Of a stretch of DNA of 64,000 bases, positions 1-11,800 are shown in pieces; the stretch's first letter is position 1, and every line of letters begins with the position of its first letter. Made by a program: the position numbers and the translations under genes. The DNA is from Bubalus kerabau (lineage: Eukaryota > Chordata > Mammalia > Artiodactyla > Bovidae), in assembly GCF_029407905.1 (NCBI RefSeq), contig NC_073624.1, positions 116,684,001 to 116,748,000 on the forward strand. Reading direction: 5' to 3'. The notes below the pieces were generated by a model. That model was not told the DNA's origin, made no database searches, and saw only the letters and a list, made by a program, of their open reading frames with translations.

Positions 1-1059
1 ATATGTGAAGGTTGATTTAGCTTTGTGTCCTTGCCAGCAGTTGGCATCATTCAGCCTTATAGTTTTTGTCTTTACCAGCCTAAGAGATGCAGGCTCCTTT
101 TGTTTATTTGTATTTTCTGATTTTTAATGAATTGACGTTCTTTGCATGATAATTGGGAGTGAGCCTTTTAGGTTGCTCGTTTGTACCCTTTGGCCCATTC
201 ACTTTTGGGGGTTTACTGTCTTTTTCTTGTTTTGTAGGAGTTTGTGTTCTGGATTTTAATCCTGTCTCAGTTTTAGACTTTGTAACTAATTTTTGTGTCA
301 TTTCTATTAATTTTGTCCATGGTGTCCTCCATTAAATCCTTAATTTTTATGTTCATTAACTTTTTTACCTATGTCTTGTTCTTTTGAAAAGATGTCTTTT
401 CCTTGCTCCTGCGTTTCCTATTGACTTGATTAGTTTTATCTTCTACCTTTAGACCTTGAATCCTTCTAGAGATCACCTTTCTATTTCTTATGCTTCACTC
501 CACGGTTCCTTCTTTCCCCATTTATTTCTGTTACCACCTTTATTACATATCAGATTCTTCTAAACACCTTTGTCTCTGAGCAGCACTCTTCTTCTCTCGC
601 AGCAGCACTCTGCGCTGTTTCTGCCTGTTCTTTTGTCATTGTCCCACTTACTGACTGTGGCTTTAGAGCATGTCTTCATATCTGACAGTGAGTTGCTTTC
701 TCCTACCATCTCTCACCCATCATGGAACACACTCTTAGGATTGCTCTTACCATCTGTAGCCCGTTATCCCATGTATGGTTGAGGATGAGTTTATTGGGGT
801 TTTCTTAAAAAACAAACAGAACCCCCAAAATAAAGCAACTAAAATTTTGACAGGAATTCCACTATCTTTTTGGTATTAAATTGTCTCATCCATGTCCTCG
901 TATTTATTCAGATCATATTCTGTATTTTATTACAAAGTGTTCTTAATTTGTATTGTTATTGTGACTATTATTTTATTTTTTACTGTATTTTCTGTTTGCC
1001 TTTTTTTTTTTCCCCCCCGACCCCCTGACTCTTGATTTTGTTATTCAGTGTATATGCAT

Positions 1060-1162
1060 ATGTACTGTGCTTAGTCGCTGAGTCATATCCAGCTCTTTCA
1101 TGACCCCATGCACTGCAGTCCCTCAGGCTGGTTGCAAGAATTCTGGAGTGGGCTGCCATTTG
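1060..1162 (-). repeat. Partial Bov-A-type SINE
   Basis: Reverse-orientation Bov-A body: gtgcttagtcgctgagtc, then catgaccccatgcactgcag and ctggagtgggctgccatttg. The tRNA-derived head is missing. Confidence 0.75.
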
Positions 1163-2451
1163 AGTTGTTCATGATAAAGGAGTGCTATTGATTAGTATTA
1201 AAGTTGATTTGGGTCCAGAAACCTTGCTATTCTTGTTGTATAGTAATTTGTTCTTTTATTTTTCCCATAGCCCCAAAGTCTCATCTGCAAACAAGGGCAG
1301 TTTTAATTCTCATCTTCCACATTATATCACACTCCATGGTAATTTTTCTTTCTTGATAACATTGGCCAGGACTTTCAATATTGTGTTAAGCATTAGCATC
1401 AAAAATGAGCACTCTAATCTTTACCAGAATTGAATGTATAATCTCTTCACTAATTTGGTATCTATTGGTGATTTTTTAATGGTCTTCTTGTCCTTTATAG
1501 ATTCTGATGATCTTTTGACTTTTTCTTTGAATTTACTAATTATATATTAAATATATACTTTGGGAAATATGAGTTGGGTACTTAGGGTGGGTAGTTACCT
1601 TATTCACTAGTGGAAAGAGCTTACGTGTGCTGGTAAACTAATGTCTTCAATTTCTCTTTGGTCAATTGTGGAGTTTTATTTTCTAAAAATATGCATTTTA
1701 TCTAGGTGTAAAATTTATTAGTATTCAGTTCATACTTTTAAAAAATCGAATTGTCCCTTCCATATTCTGTACTTTGTATCTTCATTAGTTTTTCCAGTTG
1801 TCTCAATCTTAATGTTTTTAAGAACAGGCTTTGATTTTCCATTTTCATATGTTTTTGTTATTGCTGCTTTTCCCCCCCTTGCCTTTAACGTTATTTCCTT
1901 ATTTGGGTTTGCTCTATTCCTCTTTCCAGTTTCTTGATTGCATGTTTAGTTCAAAAAACCTTTAACAGCCATAAAACTTTCTCTAAATGTTATGGGTATG
2001 TTTAGTGTGAAGATCTGTATGCCAAAGTCAGTAGCTTAGGCATATTAGTTGTACTGTTCAGATTCTCTTTATTTCTGGTTATTGATTAATTTCTTTATCA
2101 GTTTCTGGGATAGATGTGTAAAAAATGTTCATTCACTTAATTTACCTCTCTCTTATTGTAGTAAAATAGCTTATAATCTAATAGCTTTATTTACCCTTAT
2201 TGATCTCTTAAATTCACCGATAATGTACTTCCTGTAGGCTTCTGTTTTTTTTCCTTCTAGGCAACAGTAAATTTTACCAATTTTTAAATCACCTATACCT
2301 TATGTGACATCTCCTGGATTTTTTTTTTTACTTCCTCAAAATTATTTTTAATGAATATGAGTGTCTGTGGCATATTTCTGGAAGCCTCTTAGGCAATTTT
2401 TATTTTACCTTCATATCTGAAATTTTACTTGGTCTTCATATCTTAAAATTT

Positions 2452-2546
2452 TAGGTTCAAGTCTTAAATATCACTTCATTTTTTTTCTTCTATATTGTAG
2501 GTTCAAAGTCTTAAATATCACTTCATTTTTTTTTCCTTCTATATTG
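2452..2546 (+). repeat. Tandem duplication, 46 and 49 bp units
   Basis: taggttcaagtcttaaata begins at 2452, and an almost identical unit (one extra A, longer T run) begins at 2498. Both end in ctatattg. Two copies only. Confidence 0.85.
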
Positions 2547-3182
2547 TATATTCTTGTGTTTCCTTTGAAGCCTGATGTCACTTTGATTCCTTTTCCTTTA
2601 TAGGTTATTTGCTTTTTTCATTAATACCTTTAGAATTTGCTTGTCTTTGATAGTTATATGTCTCAGTAACGTCTCAGTGCTTTGAGTAAGGATTTTCATA
2701 TTTCTTTAACTCTGAGAAATTTATTATACACATTGCTTCAGGTAATCTACCTCTCTTCTCTTTTTCAGCTGTTAACATTTATCATCCATGTCTCCATATC
2801 TTCTAGCTTTTCTGTCTTTACCACTGCCTGTCTGAGAGCTTTTAAATCTCATGGATTTTTTTCCTTCAGTTGAACCTCTATTGTTTATCCTATTTGTTGG
2901 TTGTTTTAGTTACTGTATTTCTAATACTTAGTATTCCCACCTTGTTTTACAGTTCTTGGTCTTGTTTCATAGTATCTATCCTCCTTCATCCCTTTAAATA
3001 TATTTACATTCTTGTTTAAATCCTTCATCTGTCTAATAATGCTTTAGATGCTAAATAGTTCATTCTTGCGTAGTACTCAGGAACCATCTAGTTATTCTGA
3101 TCTTACTTCTCTGGCTCACTGGGCGATATCAGTTACTCCTGTGAGTATCGAGGGAGGGTTGGCGGTTAGACTTTGGTTTTGA

Positions 3183-3305
3183 CAGTCTCATGGGGTTTAG
3201 AGAGAGAGGGGGCAGGATGAGCCTGAGGAGAGCTCCCGTCACCTCAGTCTCATGGGGTTTAGAGAAGGGGGGGCAGGATGAGCCTGAGGAGAGCTCCCGT
3301 CACCT
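3183..3305 (+). repeat. Tandem duplication, 62 and 61 bp units
   Basis: Copy 1 is 3183-3244 and copy 2 is 3245-3305. Both start cagtctcatggggtttagag and end ctcccgtcacct. They differ only in a short AG/G tract. This segment is more GC-rich than its surroundings. Confidence 0.9.
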
Positions 3306-3670
3306 CAGACTGTGGGCTGGCAATTGCAGACAGTTTCTTGGGAGGAAGCAGTCTACTTTGGTTGTAATTGTTGCTCCTGGATTGGAGTTGGGGGAAGAGT
3401 GAGTGCTTACGGCTCTGAGTGCGTCCAGCTTTCATCAGCTCTTTGTGTTATCCTAAGAACTGGGCTCTCTGAAGGGTGAAGGGGACTGCAGTGAGCGTTG
3501 AAAGCAGATGCAGTACTTAAAAGCTTTGCTGCACAAAAGTTTTCTTCCAACTTGACCTCACCGTTACCTACTCTGGTTATCACCACCACCCATCCCTGTC
3601 TTTGAAGTTGCAGCCCGCTCACCCTGTCTGTACCAGTTAAAGGCAGCCTGCGGTCTTACTCAGAATTTGC

Positions 3671-3736
3671 TCATGGGATGTGTTTGTGTGTGAGTGTGTG
3701 TGTCTCAATTGGCTCACAGTGTGTGTGTGTGTGTTT
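3671..3736 (+). repeat. Interrupted (TG)n microsatellite
   Basis: Two TG-rich blocks separated by about 18 bases (ctcaattggctcacag). The longest pure run is about 16 bases. Confidence 0.8.
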
Positions 3737-3994
3737 ATCAGAGAGATATAGAGCTATGGAGCCTTGTTGTCTCCATAAAGTTTCTAGGATTTGGGTTTTT
3801 TTTTTGGACATGTGAAGTTGAGGGTAAAGCTAGGTGACCAAGTTCTTTGACCGCCTTGACAGAACAGTTTACTTTCAAGTATAAAAAATAAAACTTGATA
3901 CTTCAGGTTTTTGTTTTTTGTTTGTTTTAATTACCTTTAGTGGCTAAATAAGAGATTTAATTTGATTACAACAATATGTCTATGGCAGGAAATT

Positions 3995-4425
3995 TTTTTT
4001 TTTAGCTTTTGATTTTTTTATTGGAGAATTGATGATTGTGCTGTGAATGTTTCAGGTTGACAGTCGAGGGAGGCAGCCATACATATACATGCATCCATTC
4101 TCTCCCAGATTCTCCTCTCACCCAGGCTCCACCTAACATTGAACAGAGTTCCCTGTGATACAGAGTAGATCCTTGTTGGCTATCCATTTTAAATCTAGCT
4201 ATATGTACACGTCAGTCCCAAACTTGCTAACTGTCCTTTCCCCTCATGCTTTCCTTCCTCTCTGACAACCATAAGTTCATTCTCTGTGAGTCTGTTTTGT
4301 AAATAAGTTCATTTGTGTCATTTCTTTTTAGATTCTATTATAAGGGATGTCATACAATATTTCCTCTTCTGTTTTACTTACTTCACCCAGTATATCAATC
4401 TCTAGGTCCATTCATTACGGCAGAA
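3995..4425 (-). repeat. L1 3' end, antisense
   Basis: Reverse complement of an L1 3' region. It begins with the T-run and attggagaattgatgatt and passes through aaataagttcatttgtgtca and tatatcaatctctaggtcca, which is the reverse of the familiar L1 ORF2-end/3'UTR junction. No coding capacity remains. Confidence 0.75.
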
Positions 4426-4778
4426 AATTCTAACCTGGATTTTGGATGTGTTGTACAAACTGCCTGAGTGAATGTTTTTTGGGTGTTAGAGGGATTCATA
4501 AGTTTAGTAATTTTTTGAGGGGCTCATAAACTAGGTGTGTATATTCTTTTTAAATCTATGTCGCGTAGTGGATCATATGAATTATACTTTAGGAAAGCTG
4601 TTATTTTAAGAATCCCCCTCCCCTCTTCATAAATACTATGTACTTATTTAATGTAATTTCAAATTCCAAATTAAATATTGAGAGTAGAAAAAAAATAATG
4701 CTGTAGGTCCATTATTTTTCCAGAAAGAGATATGGTCCCCTCCTTTCCTGTAATAATAATAGACACAGGTGAGATAAG

Positions 4779-4976
4779 CAGTTGACCCTTGAATAAGGAG
4801 CTAACCAGTGTATAACTTTATACATAGTGTATAACAGTATATAAAGAGTCGCCCTTTGTATTTGATTCCTCCATCTCCACGGATTCAACCAGCCACACCC
4901 TGTCTAGTACTGTAGTATTCCCTGTTGAAAAATGTCTGCATATAAGTGATTCAAACCTGTGTTCAAGGGTCAACTG
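4779..4976. mobile_element. Tigger-type (pogo/mariner) non-autonomous DNA transposon, 198 bp
   Basis: Both ends carry a perfect 15-bp terminal inverted repeat, cagttgacccttgaa at 4779-4793 and its complement at 4962-4976. These are Tigger family ends. A TA follows the right end, but the left flank no longer shows TA. Internal sequence (ccacggattcaaccagcca) is also of Tigger type. There is no transposase. Confidence 0.85.
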
Positions 4977-4999
4977 TACATACTTTATTTGTGTTTATT

Positions 5000-5118
5000 C
5001 ACTGATTTTGGCATGCCTTGTGGCTTGTGGGATCTTAGTTCCCTGACCAGGGATCGAACCTGTGTCCCCTGCAGTGGAAGCTCAGAGTCCTAACCACTGG
5101 ACTGCCAGGGAATTCCCT
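5000..5118 (-). repeat. CHR-type tRNA-derived SINE
   Basis: Reverse orientation: ggatcttagttccctgacca, then gggatcgaacctgtg, then accactggactgccagggaa. The pol III B-box is visible on the minus strand. Confidence 0.85.
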
Positions 5119-5401
5119 CAGTTCATATTTTAAAAAATAATTCAGGTTATCAGGATAGTCAGTTCATGACTTGTTAACTGTATGAGATAGACTGTTTCAC
5201 ACCTGAGATACCAGCACTGACAAGCTCGGTGCTAAGGTTTGATTACAATGAAAGATTGAGGATTTGTGATACAATTTACATTTTCTTATCAGTTTAAATT
5301 TGCTACCTGGTTAAATTTGCTCTTTTGAAATGCTTAATGGTCATGAGGTCTATATTTGAATGTACCTTTTGCTTCAAATAGGAAACCTGTCATTCACTAA
5401 A

Positions 5402-5600
5402 GGCTTCCCAGGTGGCTTAGTGGTAAAGAATCTGCCTGCCCATTCAGGAGACCCGGGTTCGATCCCTGAGCTGGGAAGATCCCCAGAGGAGGAAATGACA
5501 ACCCATTCTAGTATTTTTGCCAGGAGAGTCTGTCCCACAGGCAGAGGAGCCTGGCAGGCTGCAGTCCATGGGGTCACAAAGAATTGGACATGAATGAGCA
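5402..5600 (+). repeat. Bov-tA SINE (full length)
   Basis: Starts with ggcttcccaggtggcttagt (A-box region), contains gggttcgatccctgag (B-box) and continues into the BovB-like body ending near aaagaattggacatgaatga. Confidence 0.9.
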
Positions 5601-5716
5601 TGCATGTTGCTAACTATGAGCGTCATTCACTAACTTTTATACATCAGTGTCAATATGACAAAAGTGACTTGTGTTTTACTGTGATGCTGTATAATTGGTA
5701 TTTTCTAACCTTTCAG

Positions 5717-5858
5717 CTTGCCTAGGGTAGTTAAAAGACGAGTGAATGCTCTCAAAAACCTTCAAGTTAAATGTGCACAGATAGAAGCCAAATTCTATGA
5801 GGAAGTTCATGATCTTGAAAGAAAGTATGCTGTTCTTTATCAGCCTCTGTTTGATAAG
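5717..5858 (+). CDS. NAP1L1: NAP1L1 coding exon, residues 69/70-116
   Basis: The exon starts after tttcag and its first base completes a serine codon split with the missing upstream exon. It encodes LPRVVKRRVNALKNL and runs to QPLFDK, ending before gtaatg. This is the end of the long dimerisation helix and the start of the NAP domain core. It is 142 bp. Confidence 0.97.
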
Positions 5859-8800
5859 GTAATGCTTTCTAATACTTTATCTAAAGTTCAAGTAGATAAT
5901 AAAGCTTTGAAAATATAAACAAACTTTTGTTAGACCTCTCAGCAAAATGGTTATTAAAGATATTTGGGGAAATTATCAGTAATAACAATTCTACTTGTAG
6001 TATGAAGTCATTATATCTATGAGTGTTAATGAGAGAATTTTTTGCTTGGATGCCAGAGTTTTTATGCAATTTTTTTTTTTAATTGTTTCAGCGATTTGAG
6101 ATCATTAATGCCATTTATGAACCTACAGAAGAAGAGTGTGAATGGAAACCAGATGAGGAAGATGAAATTTCGGTTGGTATTATTATCTTTAGTATGTTTT
6201 ATACTTTGGGAATATTTCTTATATTGTGCGATGGATATGAGTGCAGATGAGCCGCTGTTAGCCTGGCACTGTCTATACCCAAATTTACTTTTTCCTTGTA
6301 TTTTTGTAGTACTTAAAGTTTATAGATTTATATAAGCTTTTACTTTGAACTTCCTGATGACATACAAAAGGATTCTTGCCGTTTTTTGAGTGCAGGTGAA
6401 GGCTTCTAGGTGTCCTGCCCACCTTTATAGATGGCAGGGCTGTGACACAGATCCAGTGCCCTGTTAGGTGATTTCTCCAGTGTTCATATTTTAACCTTGA
6501 TTAAGAGAATATATTTTAATTAAGAAAACCAGTGAGTGAGGCGGTAAACAAGGTTTATGTTTCTTTTGCTTTTTCTCTTTACTGTGCTTAAGTCTTTTTT
6601 TTCCATGAAGCTGAAATTTTTTTCTCTACATCTCATGGGTCCTAGTAGCTTTCTTTTGGGAGGGATATGGTATAGTAAATGTTTATAGAAGTAAAGGTTT
6701 GCTGTGGGTAACAGCATTGTTTACACAATTAGACTAGAATTCCTTTGGCTGAATGTTAGAATTAGTTGAGGGTTTGTTGGGTCCTGAATGTAAAACATTT
6801 TATCAAGATGTCTAATCGAGGTATCCAGCATTCATTAATGCTGTCTTTTATTAAGGAGGAGCTAAAAGAAAAGGCCAAGATTGAAGATGAGAAAAAGGAT
6901 GAAGAAAAAGAAGATCCCAAGGGAATTCCTGAGTTTTGGTTGACCGTTTTTAAGAATGTTGACTTGCTCAGTGATATGGTTCAGGTAATTTTATTCATAA
7001 AACACCAGTTTACCTAAAAGAGTAAACCTGTGGAATTTAAATGACTGTGATGACTGGTTTCTGTATTGTCGACTTTTATAGAATGATTGCCTTTGAGGGG
7101 AAAAGAGCGCTCCAAGGCTAATGGGCATCTTAGTTCCCTGATGAGGGATCAAACCTGGGCCCTTGCCAGTGGAAGCACAGAAGCCTAACCACTGGACTGC
7201 AAGGGAATTCCCATGTTGGCTTTCTTTTGAAAGAGCTGTCATTGGTAGAAGGGGAATTGCAGCTTTGATTAATGTAATAAATTCATTTCCAAAAATTAAA
7301 TAATGAAACAGTTTCTTACATAATTGCTCATTTCACTGTAATTCTCACATAGCCCTGTGCCTCTTGGTTTTAGATGGCAGAGTATGGAGGTTATGGTGGG
7401 TTGTTTGATTGTCTGACCAGAGAGACTTTTTTCAGTCTGAAACTATTCCAAGAAATAATTTGCATTGTCAAAGAACACTGTAAACATACGTGTGTGTGTG
7501 TGTGTGTGTGTGTGCATGCCCAGTTATATTTGAGTCTTTGGGACCCCATAGCCCACCAGGTTCCTCTGTCCATGGAATTTTCCAGGCAAGAATACTGGAG
7601 CGGGTTACCTTTCCCAGCTCCAGGGAATTCTTCCTGATCCAGGGCTTGAACCTTAGTCTTCTTGTGTCTCCTACATTGATAGGCAAGTTCTTTACTTACC
7701 TATTTTAATAATTGTCCTTTTCTCTGGGAAACCTTCGGGAAGCTTTGCCTCTCCTAATCTGAATCATTTCTTGGGCCACTTTCATCTGCATTATTACTAC
7801 CTTATGTTGTGATTGTTAATGTCAAGAAAAGGAAACTATCTCAAAACAATGACAGCTTATTGCGTTTCTGTTTTTTAGCAAAGTAGTAAAGGAACAAGAA
7901 GCAGCTGGAAATGGTAGCAATTATGATCAGGAAACATTTTTAAACTAGCTTCAGTATAAGGCATAACCTGGAGAGTAAATCTTAAGGTTCATAATTATAC
8001 ATAAAACTTCAATAAAATGTCTCTGTTGGTTAAATGCATATCGTCCAATAGAAGAACTCTAGTCTTAAAATGCCATTTAGATACTCGTTTTGATCTTTTT
8101 TTTTTTTTTTTTTTTTAATTTAAAGGAACATGATGAGCCTATTCTGAAGCACTTGAAAGATATTAAAGTGAAGTTCTCAGATGCTGGTCAGCCTATGGTA
8201 AAAGAATCTTGAAATATTTCCAGTTTTGTAGCATTAGATGTTTACATAGTAGATCAATGGAACTTTCTAAAGAAAGGTGACATTCAACAATTAGACAAGG
8301 GAGTGAGAAGAAATTGAAAATGATATTTGGTACTTTGAATTGTTAGTCGGAACTAAAGTTTGCATGTTGATAGTTGTGATGCTGTATTTATTCCTTTTCT
8401 TCCCTCTGATAGTAAAAATCATCCATTTTTATAAAAATCATCCATTTTTGATACTGAATTTAAAATGTATTAAAAATAACAGCAGAGTGAATAAGAAAAT
8501 GCTTATTCTGTATTAAAAAACATGTGTCTGGAAAGTAAATAGAACAGAAGGTGTTAGAGGGTTCTTACTTCTTCATTATGGAAGATCAGCCAACAGCTTT
8601 TCCCTGAAACCATCAGGATTATGGAAAGCATGGGCAAAGGTCCTGTGGGCTGTAGGTTCTCTATTACATGTGCTAAGGTCAGGCCTTTTCTCTGTCAGTC
8701 TAAGATTGAAAGTCCTCTCTGGGGAGATGGAGGGAAGAAGGGAGAGACTGTTCAGCTGTACCTAACCTATTTCATAAACATGTTACTAAACAGTGTAAGC

Positions 8801-11800
8801 TGAACTAAGTTTTGCTCAGTTTATTTGGTGCCATATATTGCTTTTAAGGTAATTTGGGATTTACATGACTTTTTCCCAGAATAGGACTTTGTCACTTAAA
8901 ATTTTATGTTTATAGAAATCATACATTAAGCTTTATTTACTAAAGCATTGAAATTTTATCATGGAAAAATTTAATTTAATTTAATTTTTTTTTTTTAAGA
9001 GTTTTGTCTTAGAATTTCACTTTGAACCCAATGAATATTTCACAAATGAAGTCTTGACAAAGACATATAGGATGAGGTCAGAACCGGATGATTCTGATCC
9101 CTTTTCTTTTGATGGACCAGAAATTATGGGTTGTACAGGGTGAGTTTCATTTCAGTACTTTAATAGAATGCTACATCTATTTTTGTTTTACTTATGATAT
9201 GTGATATTTATTATTTTCTAGTGTGTCTGCTTGGTACACACATACATACATAGTTTATCTCCAAATATTTCAGTAAAATGTTTTCTGAGAAGAGCTTAAC
9301 CATTTTTGCAGGATTTTCCATGGACTATAATAGGTATTTCTCCAAAGGAGTACACATTTGAATGTATTATATTGTGAGTTTGTGGTAATTATAAGTATAT
9401 TTATTGAAAAAATTTGTTTAGAAATAAAAATTTTCTCTCTATACTGCTACAGAAAGCAGCACAAATTTCCCCCTCTAAAATTGGAAAATAAAACATTTAC
9501 TTAGAAAAATGTCAGCTTTCCAGCAATTGAAAGTAAATGCGTTAATTGTGATAGACATTCTTTTCCCTTTGTTTTGGAAGGTGCCAGATAGATTGGAAAA
9601 AAGGGAAGAATGTCACTTTGAAAACGATTAAGAAGAAGCAGAAACACAAGGGACGTGGAACAGTTCGTACTGTGACCAAAACAGTTTCTAATGACTCTTT
9701 CTTTAATTTTTTTGCCCCTCCTGAAGGTAAATAGCATTTTGCTTTGAGTATTTATGGTTGTTTTATTATGAGCTCTGTTTAACATTATACTCATTTGGAT
9801 TTCTTTTCTCAATTTTGCAGTTCCTGAGAGTGGAGATCTGGTAAGCTGAATTGTTTATTTGTTGAATTGTTTACTGTATATAAAATTAAAGGACTGTATA
9901 TATAAAATTAAAAGACTGGTTCTCAAATGTGAGGAGTGGGGAAGTGGCCACTAGTATTTTGTACTGAGGCTTTCTAATGCAGAGAAGAGCACCTTTACAC
10001 ATCTGAAAAATTACTCCATTGAAAATGCTTTTGCTGCTTCCACTGAGAAATGATGGGAGGCTAAAGATTTTCTTTTCTTTTGAGACTTGCAAATACTGAC
10101 GTGAGGGATTCAAGTTTTCAAACTATTAAGTTTTCTTCCTTATGGAAAATGGAGTGTATTAAGTCATTTATACTGTTTAGAAAACACTAACCACATTCTG
10201 CTTAGATTTTTTTCTGTGGTTATTATTCCAGTAGAAATGTGGTTATTTTATATATGTTGATCATATAGCTGAAATGTGCTTGGCATGCAGCCTGGAATGA
10301 GGAACAGCCTTAAAGAAATCTGTACATGCAGTGTAGGCTAGGAATGTTTTGAATTTGGCTTAAGTTGATTACCAAGTAATGATGGTAACAAAAAACAGTC
10401 TTGAGTAGTTACGGGTAGAACATCTCTGTCTGCGATTAGAATTTTTCCTTCAAAGTCTTCTCCCCTAACCTTTGGTGTTTTGTTGTTGTTACTAGATGAG
10501 ATTGTTTTGATGGATCGAAAATAAACATTCAGGATTTCACAGAATATTTACTCATTGTTTAGTATCACAGAATTGGAACTTTAGTCTTGTGGAATAATTT
10601 TAATTGTGAATAATGTCAGCAGCATTTCTATGCTGTACTTTGCCATTTAGTAGTAATCCGAGACTGACTTAGTCTTTATCAAGTAGGACTTCATGACATT
10701 TGGCACTACCCAGCTGCTTGGATAAGTCTCTTTCAGGAAGTATGAAGTGATCCTCTCTGGTCTATATTATGTGCCATATACATAATTTTATTTATAAGAG
10801 CCTAAGATCCTTCCTTTTATTCCATTCGGTGTTTTCAGTAATATCTTTAAAAGAAAATTGCAGTCATATAGCAAAGTTGCTATTGTAACTTTTAAACTAG
10901 AGGAAACTAAGCAATGATCAGTAGGCACACTGACCTAACGTTTTCTTTTTATTAAAAACCTGTAAACCTAAGGCACATGTAGAAGACTATTTGATCATGC
11001 ACACATGAGCTACTTTTAAATGTTTGAAGTTGAGAGTTTCTATGAATGATTTAAACTGAGCAATCCCACATAAGCCAAATTTAGTAAGTTATTACATTTT
11101 GTGGTTCTGTTTTTCTTTAACAGGATGATGATTCTGAAGCTATCCTCGCTGCAGACTTTGAAATTGGTCACTTTTTACGTGAGCGTATAATCCCAAGATC
11201 AGTGTTATACTTTACTGGAGAAGCTATTGAAGATGATGACGATGATGTGAGTGAATCTGAATCCTGCAGTGAAATCCTTTGGTGAGGGTGTGGTAGTCAG
11301 AACTGGGGAGAGGTTTAATGAATAGATGCAGCTGTTAAAAAGCAAGACAGAATAATTCAAAATTAGGCTGATTACTTACATCCTTTTGGTAACTTCTTTG
11401 AATTGTTTTAAACAGATTGTCTTAGAATCTGTGTGTTTGGTATATTGTAGTTTTTATTTTCCTACTATTAGGAAGGCTACTTTGAAATAGTAAAACCTCA
11501 GTATGTTGGGTTAGTGTTGTAAATCCATTACATGTTTTTGACCAAACAAATCATAATCTTGGACATTTTTGAATTCTGATGAAAATCTTTACTAGAAAGC
11601 ATGGAATTTTTATTCATAGAAATACAAAGGAACAATTTAAGGTAAAAATAGGTTGTTCTCCGATATTTTGGACATCTTTCTTGTTAAGTGGCAATCATTC
11701 TAATAGGCTTTAGGTCCTTTTTTTTTTTAACAGACAAGTAATATTTACAGTCATAGTTACCTGCTCACAGTTTACCCATGATTATCCTGTGTTCTTTATT

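Larger units (their letters stand above)
1..3150 (-). repeat. Old LINE-1/HAL1-like sequence in antisense, inside a NAP1L1 intron
   Basis: A strongly T-rich + strand with short stretches resembling the reverse complement of L1 ORF2 and L1/HAL1 3' regions. Examples are around 1200-1430 (tcatctgcaaacaagg, acattggccaggacttt), 1655-1960 and 2600-3070. It is heavily decayed, without a usable reading frame, and broken by a partial SINE at about 1060-1160. Sub-boundaries cannot be set by eye. Confidence 0.45.

Noticed and set aside
5402..5600. tRNA genes suggested by A- and B-box sequences (for example ggttcgatccc)
   Set aside because: These are the tRNA-derived heads of Bov-tA and CHR SINEs. They lack a complete cloverleaf and are followed by SINE bodies.
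5374..5626. Overlapping 60-77 codon frames within SINEs (also at 7391-7708, 18428-18775, 25413-25658, 45151-45378, 55907-56171 and others)
   Set aside because: They recur in every Bov-tA/BOV-A2 copy because the element body lacks stops in several frames; they are not genes.
6766..7017. An 83-codon open frame taken as a stand-alone small gene
   Set aside because: It is the NAP1L1 exon 6856-6984 read together with flanking intron; the splice sites and family match define the true limits.
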